In this document: positions 11,556 through 23,360 of the stretch, in pieces
Numbering within the stretch: position 1 is the stretch's first letter
How the letters are laid out: each line of letters begins with the position of its first letter
Assembly (NCBI GenBank): GCA_000697475.1
Contig: JNEU01000936.1
Coordinates: forward strand, 1-64,000
From: Lichtheimia corymbifera B2541
Taxonomy: Eukaryota; Mucoromycota; Mucoromycetes; Mucorales; Lichtheimiaceae
Length of the DNA stretch: 64,000 bases
Direction: 5' to 3'
The notes under the pieces: generated by a model
Told to the model about the DNA's origin: nothing
Databases searched by the model: none
Seen by the model: the letters and a program-made list of their open reading frames with translations, nothing else
Program-made: the position numbers and the translations under genes

Positions 11556-12470
11556 ATGCAGCCTCAACTGGGTGAACAGGTGGTCAATGGCGACTCTTTT
11601 CAGTTGCAGACATTCAACAACAAGGACGCGTGCGATCTACCCATGACCCAAGCTTCCATTGCAATACAACAAGTACGTTCAATCACTGCATTCCTTTTAT
11701 TATTCAAGCTGGACGTTGAAATATTAAGGTTTACGCGTAGTTCTATCGTTTATACAAGATCCAAGTGAGCCGTTGTGTATTCTTTTCCTGGTTGTCATCA
11801 AACAGAGGCCCCAACGTTTCGTTACTTTGAGTATGTTGACACGAAAAGCGAATGTCATCCTTGTATTCTTACGTCTTGTTTATTATAGATTATGGCAGCT
11901 GTGACAGCAACAAGGCATTGATACAAAGCAAGAATATTTCGTGTTGGCTCTACAGCAATGAAACAACGGCAGCACACCATGGTTTTTCAATATCTACCAG
12001 CATCCAGCAAAGCGTAAGTGAGGATGGAGGAGAAATGTACAAAGCTATTCGGCTAAAGCAGGAACGGTATTACAGGCCCTTGAAAACGATATTCGGGATT
12101 CCCAACACAGTGATCTAGCAACAAAGGTGCGGGTTTGTACGCTTATATATGGACGAGAGGAAACACGGTTATAGTGGTCATCCTTAACAAACTATGCAGG
12201 TTTTACTTCACGATCCAGGAACACGACATACGAGCAGCATGGATATCCATAGTGACTAGCGCCAAAGCCATAGGAGGATACAAGAATTGTACTTTCAGCC
12301 AAGTGGATCAAACCCGTTGTGATGCATACCCGACACCAAGGTCGATAAAGGAGTGGGTGGATGATAAAGGTACAGTTTAACGCCAATCAATCGGTTTTCT
12401 TTTTTACGCTCACACGTTGCATTTCTTTGTTGTTCTTGGCTATGCATGAAGCATGCACGCAGGTGCATAA
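11556..12470 (+). CDS. Small multi-exon gene of unknown function
   Basis: A spliced reading keeps one frame across exons 11556-11672, 11806-11830, 11889-12013, 12076-12126 and 12219-12369, with good GT-AG borders; acceptors include catcaaacag, ttattatag and ggtattacag. A last exon at 12463-12470 gives stop TAA; without that splice the frame ends at 12380. The product is about 158 residues, with segments QVVNGDSFQLQTFNNKDACD, ALENDIRDSQHSDLATK and KNCTFSQVDQTRCDAYPTPR. No membrane segment or known domain was recognised. The start is unsure: the ATG at 11556 overlaps what could be the 3' end of a 5' intron (gtaagagg at 11498), in which case translation may begin at the in-frame ATG in DLPMTQAS. 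Frame continuity over five junctions is the main support. Confidence 0.45.
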
Positions 12471-12762
12471 CCAATCCCTGATGTTACCGAGAGAGCCCAC
12501 TTTTTTTTTTTTTTTTCATACCAACAGCGACTCCCAAAGCAGCATCTCATCCTTTTTCTTTTGCTTGGCACTTTTATATCGACGACACCAGCCATCATTA
12601 TCAGCTACCTTTTGACGATATACAATTATAGACAGCATAGCAGACGTTCCCAGTTTACATTCTTACCACCAAAATTACATCACAAATACACGTCCACAAT
12701 TTTATCAATGCATTAAAGGGAGAGGTATTTATTCATGTCAACAGGATTGCAAAAAGTATATA

Positions 12763-15700
12763 TCATTGTTGCTGTTGCTGTTGTATTTGCTGTAAAACTT
12801 GCTCGTTGGGTGTGATCGTCCAAATGTAGTAAGCAACTTGAGCACCACCCCTCATATAGGATCGTTTACGAGAAACCTCTACTTGCGCAAGTTGTCGCAT
12901 CGCTGCTGTTACAGTTCTATTGATGGAGATCTGATATTAGCATACATGTCAAGATACATCAATCATTGCTACTTGCCTAATATCACCTTCCAAGTGATGT
13001 TCCCAAACAAAATTCTCAATGCCTCTGTACCCTACTTCGTCAACAATGTCTCGGATAGCTTGACGGAAGCCAATAGGAATTATGTTTCCTGCGCGATCGG
13101 GGGAACGGACGTCGTCCACGCTACAGATCGTGAACGTTTGTGCTTGATCTTGTTGCTGCAACATCCGGCCGAATAAGAGAACCAGCAAACGATTGAAGGA
13201 GAAGCGCTCATTATCGGGAAGTGCAAGCTCGTTCATAACTTCGAAACGTAACACGTTTCCTGTATCCAGCACCGTTCTTTCAAAGGCCTTGAAGTATGTT
13301 TGAGGAGTATGTCATAGAAAGCACCAGTCGTAAAATAGCTTGGGTTCGTCATCTTCCAAGATGGTATTGCCATCCAGATCCTTGACCACCTATCATTTCA
13401 CTGTTATTAGTATCATATAAAACAAACACCTGCATTCTTCATATAAAATGCTTACCACTGCATGCCAGCTGATGGTTGGATCATAGTCCAGCAGAAACCG
13501 TTGGGTTCTATACCGTGCTCCAAACCAGAGACCTGTAGGATCGGCCACTTGTTGCGTCTGATTGTCACCAGTGTATACCGAAAAAGTGCAACGGCCACTA
13601 CCAGAGACATATACCACGGTATTGCTGAAAACATCCACGACTTGTAAATCTCGATTGGCCGCTGAGAGACTAGCTCGACGAAGCCTTTCACGTGTTTCAT
13701 CAGATACGGGTCCTCGAGAATCGCGATTACCAGCCATACGACTCATATGTTCTGATATTGCCAGCAAAGCCATTTCAGGATCTGTGCGCCATCCATCACC
13801 TGTTCCTTGCCAAGTGGAAGGTGGTATTGTGATTCGCCTAGCCGACAGTGTCTGAGCTCGATTCAATCCAGGTGTAGTCTGGCCAATTTCAGTACCATGT
13901 CTGGCAACGACCGAGTGAAAGATACTTGTTCCTTGGGCCAGATTGAGGAACCAAGCACGCCATTAGCTGTTTGGCCGCTCTACTGCTGTAGCAGCCATGT
14001 GTTGTTGGAAGCTTGGGAGTGTTCGTAACTCATGGTAGCGATGGCGTTCAAGCGTTCGCGCTTGAACAATGCGAGCTTGGCTATGTGGTGCTCCAGCTGC
14101 CATGCCAATAGCGGTTCATCCTGGCTTGTACCACCTGTGACATGTTTGCACTGACTTGTGGCAATGGCAATCCAGGTTGAGGGTCCCCACGGATCTCTGC
14201 TCTTCGTACAGCAGCAGCCCTTTGACCTATAGATATATGAATTAATATCGATGTTGCTTTTCTCAGGTTGTGTAAAAGATACTTACTTCTACCTCGCTCA
14301 TGAAGATATTCTTGCACAGCTGTTCTGGATTCTTCAAGACGTATATCAAACCCAGAGTTTTGTTCTCGCTCGATAAGACGATTCAAAGCTTGTTGACAAA
14401 AACCAAGGGTACCACGTTGAGCTGGAGCTTGTGGATCCGCAAGTTCTTCATAGCAGCAGTCAATCAAGACAAGTGTGCGTATCCAAGTCAAAAGTATCAA
14501 TCTCAGAATGCGTGGATCGGCAGGACCATAGGATACGAAACCGGGATGGAGATGTGGTACAACCAAAACTTGGGCTTCAGGTTCTTGGTCTTTTGCTGCA
14601 TCATAATCAAAGTTCAAATCAGAGCTTGAGATGAACGGTGTGCCAATAGAACCAAGAAATTCCGTTCTTGCAAAAGAATAACTAAGACAACAAAAAGTTA
14701 GTAATGCTGTATAATGATGATATGATGGGAAAAGGGTTCTTACCTGCTGCGATAGTTGGAAAACGCTACTGCTGCTGGATCAAAACCTAGTGTTGCCACA
14801 ACCATAGGGGTCACTTGATTAACCACTTGAGCAGACGTCTCTTGGAATGGGATCCACTCGTTCTGATGCTGCCGAAGGATTGGTTTTGTTGGCCACAAGT
14901 CATGGAAAGAGGGTGCAATGAATGTGACTCGGTTCGGGTACACTCCAAAGGCGTGAGCAATAAGATCCCTTGTTATCCAGCTCTCGAGCCCTCAAAAAAT
15001 CCACGTTGGTACTTGAGGTCTTCTCTCGTAATGTCCTTGGCAAAAATAAAAAGGGGTCGCACACCATTCAGCATGGCTCCAGAAGCTGCTTGTGTGGCAA
15101 ACAAGTTGATATGCACGTTTGAAATTTGATGAACACGTGCTTCATCAACTGTCAAAAGATGTGTACGGTAGCGGTTGTGATAAAGCTGTTGCATATTTGC
15201 AAGTGCTTATGGGTCTTGTTGAGGTTGTTGACCAAAAAACAGGTTGCGGGTTTGAACAAATTGCCCTTGATTCGCAAGACCAGTGGACTCCAAGTCGTCT
15301 TGTAGTGGAAGATAGTTTCGGTAGAATCAGCCTGGCTGGGAATTGAGGAGAACATCTCGATCAAAAAGGTGGATCAGGATTTGCTCTGTAATGTCGATGA
15401 GATCATGATCAATTTCGCCATTAGGTCCTGCATTGATTTCAAGACGAGGAAACTCGTACACCAAAAGGTTGGGCTCAATGTTGGCCTGGGCCATGGCTCG
15501 CATAAAATTATTGAGCCGATTGGGATCGTCAGAACCAAGGTCCGTCAACATTCGACTTTGGGGTGTTGTGGCAATCGTGCACCCAACATAACGGATAAAA
15601 ACGTTCCTCGGTTGCCCTGTACCGTTGAGGAACCTCTCATGGAAATGGTCACAGAGCTCAGTATCCGCAAACTGATCCTGATATATTTGTAAAGTGGCTG

Positions 15701-16094
15701 CCAGCTGGTCCCTTGTGAGCTGTTGTGATCGTACGTAGAACCTTGCGCCATCAAAATTGTCGTGAGGATTGGTGGGGATGCATGCAGTTCGAGCCATCAT
15801 TTCCACATTATTGAAGAATTGTGAATTGACAGCCAATTCATGCAGGAGCCGCACCCTTTCTTCGTTTTGTTGTAGGGTGTCTTGAACCACATTCACCATA
15901 CGTGTAAGCACGGCCTGAACATCCGCCTCACACTGCAAGCGGCTGATGATAATACGTTGGCCCACCAAACGCACCAGCTGCTCCCAGTGGCCACCCGCTT
16001 GCATTTGCTCAATGTTGTCGGCTAAAGTAGCAATCATAGCAACCTGCTCAGCAAGGTCACTTCCGGACGAAGAAGATTCTTGAGACATTTTCAT
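12763..16094 (-). pseudogene. GIY-YIG-like nuclease-domain gene, disrupted
   Basis: A large gene of about 1,000 codons. Its first part (16094-15330) reads as a soluble protein with a GIY-YIG-like core near residue 175 (NVFIRYVGCTIATTPQSRML), then LLVYEFPRLEI and a TEQILIHLF helix. The same frame continues past TGA at 15327-15329 and TAA at 15207-15209, then needs a frameshift near 14975, where a stop falls inside the coding-like run FFEGSRA/ITRDLIAHAFGVYP. Clean introns follow near 14745 and 14285. A second frameshift near 14110, an in-frame TAA at 13963-13965 and an in-frame TGA at 13312-13314 follow. The tail is spliced at about 12967 and ends in poly-Gln. Neighbouring genes are intact, so general sequence error is less likely. 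Family assignment rests on one motif block; stop-codon readthrough is an unlikely alternative. Confidence 0.6.
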
Positions 16095-16214
16095 TGAAAA
16101 GAGAAGGTAGTTGGAGAAAGTGTTTACGAGAGAAACAAAGTGCATTCAAAGACCTTGAGGTGGGTTCTTTTTATACATGATGCTATTCTAGATGATAACC
16201 AGTTTATCACAGCA

Positions 16215-16660
16215 ATGATTGTGATAGACTCAAGGTCATATGGATATGCCGCATTCAATAGGAACAATGGTCCGTACATACACACAATAAGCCATCATAC
16301 CAATGATTGTGATAAACTCGGGATGATCTGGATGTGCCGCATTCAATATCAACAATGGTCCATACATTCGCACAAAGAAACCATCACATCAATAGTTGTG
16401 ATAAACTGGGGGGGGGGAATATGGATATGCCGTGTTCAATTGTACACACAGACACACGCAATAAGCCATCACATGATTGTGGTGATAGACTCAGGGTCAA
16501 ATGGATATGCAGTGTTCAATTTCAACAATGATCCATCGCACCCATGATTGTGATAGACTCAGGCGGCAATGGATATGCCGCATTCCATATCAACAATGGT
16601 CCATAGACGTACACAATGATGGTCCATACATACACACAATGAAGAGGATACGGCTATGAC
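16215..16660. repeat. Imperfect minisatellite, ~70-95-bp units
   Basis: About five diverged units each start near gtgatagactca and contain ggatatgccgcattcaat and caacaatggtccatacatac. It lies in the 3' region of the aldo/keto reductase gene and just upstream of the GIY-YIG-like pseudogene. A run of nine G occurs in the third unit. Confidence 0.85.
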
Positions 16661-16818
16661 CCATACACACATACACACACAATGGATTTATCATCTGACA
16701 AGCGCGATATCAAATGCATAATGTCGGTACGACGTAGCACCCAATCCCATTACTGCTGAATGATCCAACTTTTTAAACAATGGTAAACAAGCGTCTTTAT
16801 ATCAATGCTATCCTACAG

Positions 16819-17957
16819 CTAATATACATCACATGGATCCCAGCAAAATTTCTGCTGTCTTGTTTTATGCAGCCCATCCAATTGTGCCATGACCTAGGAA
16901 AGGGTGTTCCAATGATGAATATGCTGCGTCATGCAATCCAACTTTTTTTCCGCTTACCTCTTTTGACAACTCGAATGAGAAAACATTGGCGTTGGCGACT
17001 ACGCGATCTGGTGAACTTGATTTTGGAATGACAGCCCAGCCATGTTGCATAGCCCAGCGTAGCAAGACTTGAGCTCTGGAAAGAGACGAATCAGGCACCA
17101 CGATATCGGGATCTTGTAACAGGTTGCCTTCGCCAAGACTCGAATAGGCTTGTACTTGGATCTTGTGTTTTGCACATAATGCGAGGATATCTTGCTGGAC
17201 CAATCTTGGGTGGAGCTCGAATTGATGTACATGTGGAACGATGGTGCAATGCTCGAGTAAATCTTCCAAGTGCTTTGCAGTGAAATTGGATACGCCAATA
17301 TGCTTAATCTTGCCTTCGTGATACAGTTTCTCCAATGCTCGATAGCTACCAAGACGATTTTCTCGGTTCACCGGATCTGAAAGTTTCTTTTTTGCTGTTC
17401 TACCACGTTCGTATGAGATGCGGATCAAAAGCTGCATGATCATCCACTTACCCAGGCCAATGAATCAAGTATAAATCAAGATAATCCAATCCAAATCTCT
17501 CCAGAGAATTGAGCACGGCTTGATAGCACTTTTCAAATCCTTGATGCTGTGGTGCTATTCCAAATTAGTGATTTCCTCGCGTCACCTGTCACCAGTCGTC
17601 TTACATAGTTTGGACGTAATAAAGAGATCTTGTCGTGACACGCCAAATGAAGCGTCTTGAAGGACCTCCTTGAGAATAGTACCGAGCGCTTCCTCGTTGC
17701 GATATACGGTGGCAGAGTCTATAGCGTTCGTTCAGTCTATCGTGTCATGTGTCTTCATGTCGATTGTCTTGTCGCCAACCTATTAGTCTATAACCAGCAT
17801 GTATGGCTTCGCGTACTACAGGTCGTAGGTCATTGACGTCCTTGATTCGAAACGTTCCCACTATAAAGACGATTAACATATGCGATAGAGATTGGCAATG
17901 CTACTTGCACCCAAGAACAGGCATGGGGTCACCATTATGGAGTGTGCACGTTGACAT
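16819..17957 (-). CDS. Aldo/keto reductase
   Basis: NAD(P)H-dependent carbonyl reductase of the AKR superfamily, cytosolic. Spliced product is about 290 residues: LHNGDPMPVLGLGTFRIKD at the N-terminus, GYRLIDSATVYRNEEALG (catalytic Asp and Tyr), LFITSKL (catalytic Lys), DLYLIHWPG (catalytic His), then KIKHIGVSNFT, HQFELHPRLVQQ, YSSLGEG and IPKSSSPDRV (cofactor-binding strand). It ends in the family signature QKFCWDP. All four catalytic residues are present. The first intron (17908-17861) has a GC donor (GCAAGT): only with this splice is the VLG-L-GTF block in frame. The other introns are GT-AG. Substrate is not predictable from sequence. Confidence 0.93.
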
Positions 17958-18041
17958 GTTCAGTGGGGAAAAAAAAAAAGAAGGAAAAACCAAGATGCGT
18001 TTCTTTATACAAGATAGAATGATTTGCTACAATATAACTTT

Positions 18042-21000
18042 TTACATCCAGCCTTCAGACGGCCTCCATTGTTGTTGATTTTCGGGCTGATGTTGTGAAG
18101 ATGATGCTTGTTGCTGTTGCTGCTGCTGTTGCTGCTGTTGCTGTTGTTGGGGTAATAGATACGCTGTCCAATCATCCAATTCCAAGCTACTTGGTACAGA
18201 CCAGAATGGATTGTCAGGTCGATTACGGAAATGGTTTTCGCAAGCAGCAGTTGTAGTGTTGTCGGTGGAAGATGCTTCGGATGCGTATACAGAGGAGGAA
18301 GAATAAGGTGGAACGACTGGTTGTTGTTGTTGCTGTTGTTGTTGTAGCTGTCCCATTGTGAACCCAAAGTCAGGGATACCAAACAAAAAGCTATCAGCTG
18401 AACTTAGAGGAAGCATCATGCTGCCTGCCATTTGTAAAGGCTGTTGGTGTTGTTGGAGTTGAACTTGTTCCACGGTTGGAAACATGGATTCCATTGGTAG
18501 ACCAAATTGGCGAAGAGAATGCACATCATTATCTGATGATCCTAATAACACCATGATTGAGCCATCTAAGTCTTCTCTCAATCATTCCCCTATTTACCTG
18601 GTATTTCACCTCCAGTTGCTGCTGATGTTGGTTCCATGGATGAATATAAACCGTTGATCCATTCGCCATTAATGAACGATGTTGGCGTTGAACCACCACT
18701 ACTTGGACGATCCGCATCCGATGAGCGACTTCCTGAAGGTGTGGTTGTCGTGAGCCTTAAAGGAGATGAGCCATCGACGCCATTTCCACGTGAAGGAATC
18801 GTGGTTTGATATTCATCATCGATTGTATTGGGTTGTGTCACAGACTGTAATGCCGCTGCAGGTTGTGGTCGCTGTGGGGTAGGTTGTGGCGGTGATGAAT
18901 GAGTGGGTTGTTGACGCGTTGTTTTACTAGTGCGCTTTTTACGTTTATTCTTTTGCTGCTGTTGCTGTTGCTGCATCATTTCATTTTCAGAAACGTCCCC
19001 TTCATCCACCGAAATGTTGCGTGTCTCCATCAGCTTCTTCAAGACCTCGTATAATCGACATGCTCCAGGTGATAGCTTGGTGAGACGTTTGATCACACTC
19101 ATGGATCGAATAAGGTTTGCCTTTGCCACATCCGCCACAATCGTATCAGTACTTCCAGCATTGTAAATGTGAATCAGAGAAGCTGTAAAGATTGGATAAA
19201 TTGCAAAGTTCCAAGACACCAAGAGGAAATCACGGTAATGCATCTTTTCAGCTATATCCACACATCGAGTTGCTGCATTGGTGCATATAGTCAAAGAAGA
19301 CATGGATAATCGAGTGCCATCCTCATCCTTCTCAATAAAGGGCCGATGCAAGAGAATTAAGAGTGTACAATAGGTGAGATACATGATGCCTAAAACATGA
19401 CATTAGTGGAAGGATCCCTCGATTGTGTTGTATTGTTTTCTTTACCTGACATGGATAATAAAGGGGATTGGCCATGGCTATCAAGACGTCGTACATTGGT
19501 GGTTGAGATTTGCAGGGAGGGTGGAAGACTAGCACGCCATTCGGATAGTGTATTATCCAGATAGGTCACAATTGCATCACTGCCGTGCTCCGCACTATGT
19601 CGTTTTGCTCTTGGTGTGTAAAGGCCTTGCAGAATGCGACCCAAGATTTCGGACAATTTGACAAGTTGCACAAACGGCTGATAAATCGGGATTCGATCTC
19701 CTTTGACTTTTTGTGCAATGCTTCGATCCAGTGAAGGGAATCGCATTTCATAATCGTCATCCTCAGATAACGGGGTATCCATGACTTCATCCATATTGGC
19801 ACTCTCGTTTGGATAAATTTCATCACAATCCTATTATACAACGTCTTTAGCCACGATATATATGTAAGAATGGTTCATTCTTACCTCGTCAAAGATGGTT
19901 TGTGGGCGACCTGTTGCAGCTGCTGACCACTTGTCAAGAATGTAGACTGACCACCAAACACGCCTTCGAGTCTCCTTTTCACTTTCTGGAATGTCCCAAT
20001 TGTCACTCGATCGATGCAATCCAAGGTCTTGTGCCTATCATCTGCATTGAATAACATGTCTTGGAAATGATACTATTATCCACATACCAATCGCGTCGCC
20101 TAGTTAATCATGTTGATTAGAGAGAGAGAGAGAGAGAGATTAAAAAGTAATCCATCTACTTACCGCAGAGTTCAAGAGCCAACCGCTGGCCATTTTTTCA
20201 TCGAGACTTGCGCGATGGTATTGACTAATGACGAGGGCTTGTATTGTAGCAACGCATGGGGTTGTATAGCGTCCTTTAAGATAGGTCAATAGGTTGTCGA
20301 ATAGGCTCTCGGACCATCCTTCTTTCATGTTGGAAATGGGGATATCGGATAGCACCTTGTCGTCGAATATCCGACATGTCTCGATGTATCGTGCAGCGGC
20401 ACCATATATGGAGTTGAGCAGTGGTGGTGATGGATAATCGCCCAATTGCCGTCGATATTGCTTGAGAAAAAGAATTTTATTGACGACAGGTAAACCAGGA
20501 TGAATATAAGCAAAGTAGCTAAGATGATCGTTAGTAACGATCGGGCACCATGACCCTATAAAAGTGAAACACTTACACTTTCATCAGCCTGTCGCTTGTG
20601 ATTTTATCAATTCCAGCCACAGTGTAGATCCAATCGTTCATTGTGTTGATGGTTTGCCCGGGTTTCAGTTTGCCGAGTTGCTGCAATAAGCGTATATTGC
20701 CATTTTGACCATCCTCATCTTCCTTATACATGACCAGGCTTTGCCCAAACTTTCGCACCTTGAAGCCGATATGAGATGCAACCCGTGCGTCTTCGAAATT
20801 GATCTTTTGTGCAAGAAACGGCAAGGGGCTCATGTCACCAATGTACCGTGCGCTGCCACTGCTGCTCAAGGAAGATAATCCCGATATCCGCTCTTGTTCG
20901 GCGATTGCAGCCTTTTTGCCCTTTTCAGGAACCGGAGTCGCTGTTGATGTTGTATTATTGTTGGTGCTGCTGCAGGTGCCAATTCCTGGGCCGTGGTTAT

Positions 21001-21734
21001 TATAGCTGTTGTTACTGCTGCTATTACTGCTGAGAGTGCTGTGATCGTCATTTTCATTCCCGACCGCGTTGTTGTTACTGCGACGTCGTGTCGTTGAGGA
21101 TTCATCTGCCGTATTATTGCTGGATTCATCTTCATCTGCCAATCCACCCAATATACGCTCCATTCGTTTCAGCCTGTTTTCCAATACTTCAATGTATCTA
21201 CAAGACAATAAAATGAATGAATGATGATTTACAAAGAGTGGAAGAAAATAAAAGTTACCCTTTCGGAGGACCACGCTTCTTGGCGCTTTTTTAGAAAAGC
21301 ATGTCAGCACAACTTGATATGAATATACCTAATCGAGATAAAATTTCCTATTACCTATCGTTAAACGTACACTCGACTTTGGCTGCTTGACAGTTCTTGC
21401 AAGGATGACCAGGACCTGCAGTATCGCATTTGATCTTTTTGCGTCGACAACCATCACTATGAGAATAGGTATTAGTCAGCCAATGGGTGTTAATTTACAT
21501 CGTGTCGTTTTCCATTACCATGCTCTGCTGATACGCATACGTTTAACATCTTGTTGCCTGTCATCGTGTGATGATAATGCAGTGCTGGATGTCGGTGGTG
21601 GTCGGTATTGAGCATAAGGGGGTTGATGTTGTTGAGTGGGAGGAGGATAAGGTGCTAGTGGCATAGGTTGTAAATAAGGATGTGGTTGGAGAGGTCGTAG
21701 GGATGAAGCATGGGCAGGATATAATGAAGCCTGT

Positions 21735-21766
<32 letters not shown>

Positions 21767-21814
21767 TTGCTGATCGTGAGAGCGATCGTGTTCTGTTGAC
21801 CATTGTAGTGACAT
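18042..21814 (-). CDS. Zn2Cys6 fungal-specific transcription factor
   Basis: Nuclear regulator of roughly 1,050-1,100 residues. Order: N-terminal poly-Gln and Pro-rich region; binuclear zinc cluster CDGCRRKKIKCD...CKNC...C (about residues 100-130); linker and coiled coil KKRGPPKGYIEVLENRLKRM; an Asn/Ser-rich stretch; the fungal-specific regulatory domain (FAYIHPGLPVVNK, AAARYIETCRI, AQDLGLHRSSDNW, ETRRRVWWSVYILDKW); then Gln-, Pro- and Ser-rich C-terminal tails likely to be activation regions. All six zinc Cys are present. The RGPPKGYIE linker resembles the XlnR/Gal4-type group, but the target pathway cannot be told. The splice pattern includes a 12-nt microexon at 20088-20099 (Ala-Thr-Arg-Leu) needed to complete TRLAQDLGLH. 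A CT-rich tract lies upstream of the start. Confidence 0.93.
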
Positions 21815-21964
21815 TGAGGGTGTATTTAATCCTCGTGAATGGTATATTCAATTGTGAAAAAAGGTGGGTTGAGCGTCTTTTAATGTTGAATCGACAGGCT
21901 CGGGGATTCAACAAAAAGTGTCAAGGAAAGTAGGTGTTTTGTTGTGTGTTGTATTGTATGTGCG

Positions 21965-22015
21965 TGCGTGCTTGTGTGTGAGAGAGAGAACGAGAAAGAG
22001 AGAGAAAGAGAGAAA
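21965..22015 (-). promoter_or_regulatory. Pyrimidine-rich promoter tract (read on the minus strand)
   Basis: A GA/GT-rich run on the plus strand (CT/CA-rich on the coding strand) lies about 150-200 bp upstream of the Zn2Cys6 gene start. Such tracts are common in fungal promoters; function here is inferred from position only. Confidence 0.35.
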
Positions 22016-22562
22016 TTAAAGGGTGCGTCAGGTAACCTTTGAAACACTTAAAGTCCGAAGCTTCAATGCCTAATGCTGCTATATTGCATAGAAAGAGAGA
22101 CACGTATCCAAAAGATGATGATCATCTTGCGTGAACCCTTTATTTGCAAATGAGTCAATTGGTACCCGATATTTTGTGTTTTCTCTTTTGAGTCATATGA
22201 TCCCATCGGTCAGGTCGCCGAATCGCTCACATCTTCCCCGCTATCACGTGTATAGTATCCCATTCTTCCTTGTCATTGTGGCGCGTTCATGCAACAAATG
22301 TTGCCACGTACTCCCATCTTTCTAAACATAGCTTTGTGTATTACATAATAGAGTGATGTTTATCGGGATGTCTCCACATGCGGAAGAACTATATTAGATG
22401 GATATATTACAGTAATCGAAAGGAGCCATTGTATAAGGAGAAGGTACATTGCTGTGGCGACGATGGGTGATTGTGGCGTTATAATTAATCCAACCCACTA
22501 CATGATGATCGTGTTTAATTATCAACCCAAAGGAGCAAGGTATCGACTTACACATGAATAAT
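22016..22562. other. Intergenic region
   Basis: It holds the promoter side of the transcription factor gene and the 3' side of the secreted-protein gene. No coding-like frame or RNA gene was seen. Confidence 0.4.
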
Positions 22563-23360
22563 TCACGGCAACTGTAGTTGAATAGAACCCATACAAACAA
22601 TGGCATCCTCGTCACCATTGTCGATTCCGAGAAATTCATGACAATGTTGCCGTGCCTTGAGTCCAGCCAATAGTCGATCAGTAGAGAACGTCAATGAAAT
22701 ATCTTCATCATTGTTGGTTGCTGATGATAGCCCAGCTGCATCATTGCCTGTGGGTCGTCTCACGATCACCTTCCACTCCTTGTCGTTATCATAGTCCTTG
22801 ACCACGCAGTCGTAATAAATTACTGATTCAAGGCAATCGTTCCAATCAGGCTCATTGTAGTTTGTAAGTTGTTGTCCTGCAATGCCGTATACTGATTGCT
22901 GCTCTCCAATGACATGGCCTTTGAATTCGGCATAGGTGCCTTGCTCGTCAATAGGTGATAGGAAGCATAAATGTGCGTGGCCGCTGATAAGCATGATGGT
23001 GTGCCCTTGTCAAAAAGAAAGGCGTAGTCTGAGTCTCACCCCACGTCAAATAGTCTCATCCCATCCGACAACAATAAACACAATTTCTCATTGTTGGCAA
23101 GATAAAGTTGGTTTTTACTACAGGATACAATATTGATGGGTTGATTGTTTGTGCGTGTGTGTGTGAGAAAGAAATCAAATACAGAATGGTTGATGGTCTG
23201 CACTAGCACCAGCTATTTTATTGCATGTAGCGCGGGGTTCAAGGTGTGCTTCGGCCTTGGTTGCACGATCAGATACAGGCGTCGGATTATCCTTGGAGGA
23301 GGAGGATGCAAAGGCTTGGATGGCAAACAAGAGAATAGCGATGATGGTCATTCGTGTCAT
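22563..23360 (-). CDS. Putative secreted protein of unknown function
   Basis: Exon 1 (from 23360) opens with a clear signal peptide: MTRMTIIAILLFAIQAFA, with a Ser-rich region after the likely cleavage site. It continues with Cys-containing sequence (PRATCNKIAGASADHQPFC). A second coding block around 23100-23030 reads YLANNEKLCLLLSDGMRLFD and splices in phase (intron about 23029-22974) to the last exon, which has GHAHLCFLSPIDEQGTYAEF, LTNYNEPDWNDCLESVIYYD and ARQHCHEFLG and ends IQLQLP at 22563. The join between exon 1 and block 2 is off by one base with the obvious splice sites, so either a border is misplaced or there is an indel. Several Cys fit an extracellular fold. No family was recognised. 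Confidence 0.5.

Noticed and set aside
12957..12990. GC-AG intron (gcaagtagc) near the end of the GIY-YIG-like gene
   Set aside because: Splicing four bases downstream at gtagcaatg gives an intron that keeps the frame, whereas the GC donor leads to a stop.
15369..15692. 107-residue open frame on the plus strand
   Set aside because: Antisense shadow of the GIY-YIG-like reading frame, which carries the recognisable motif.
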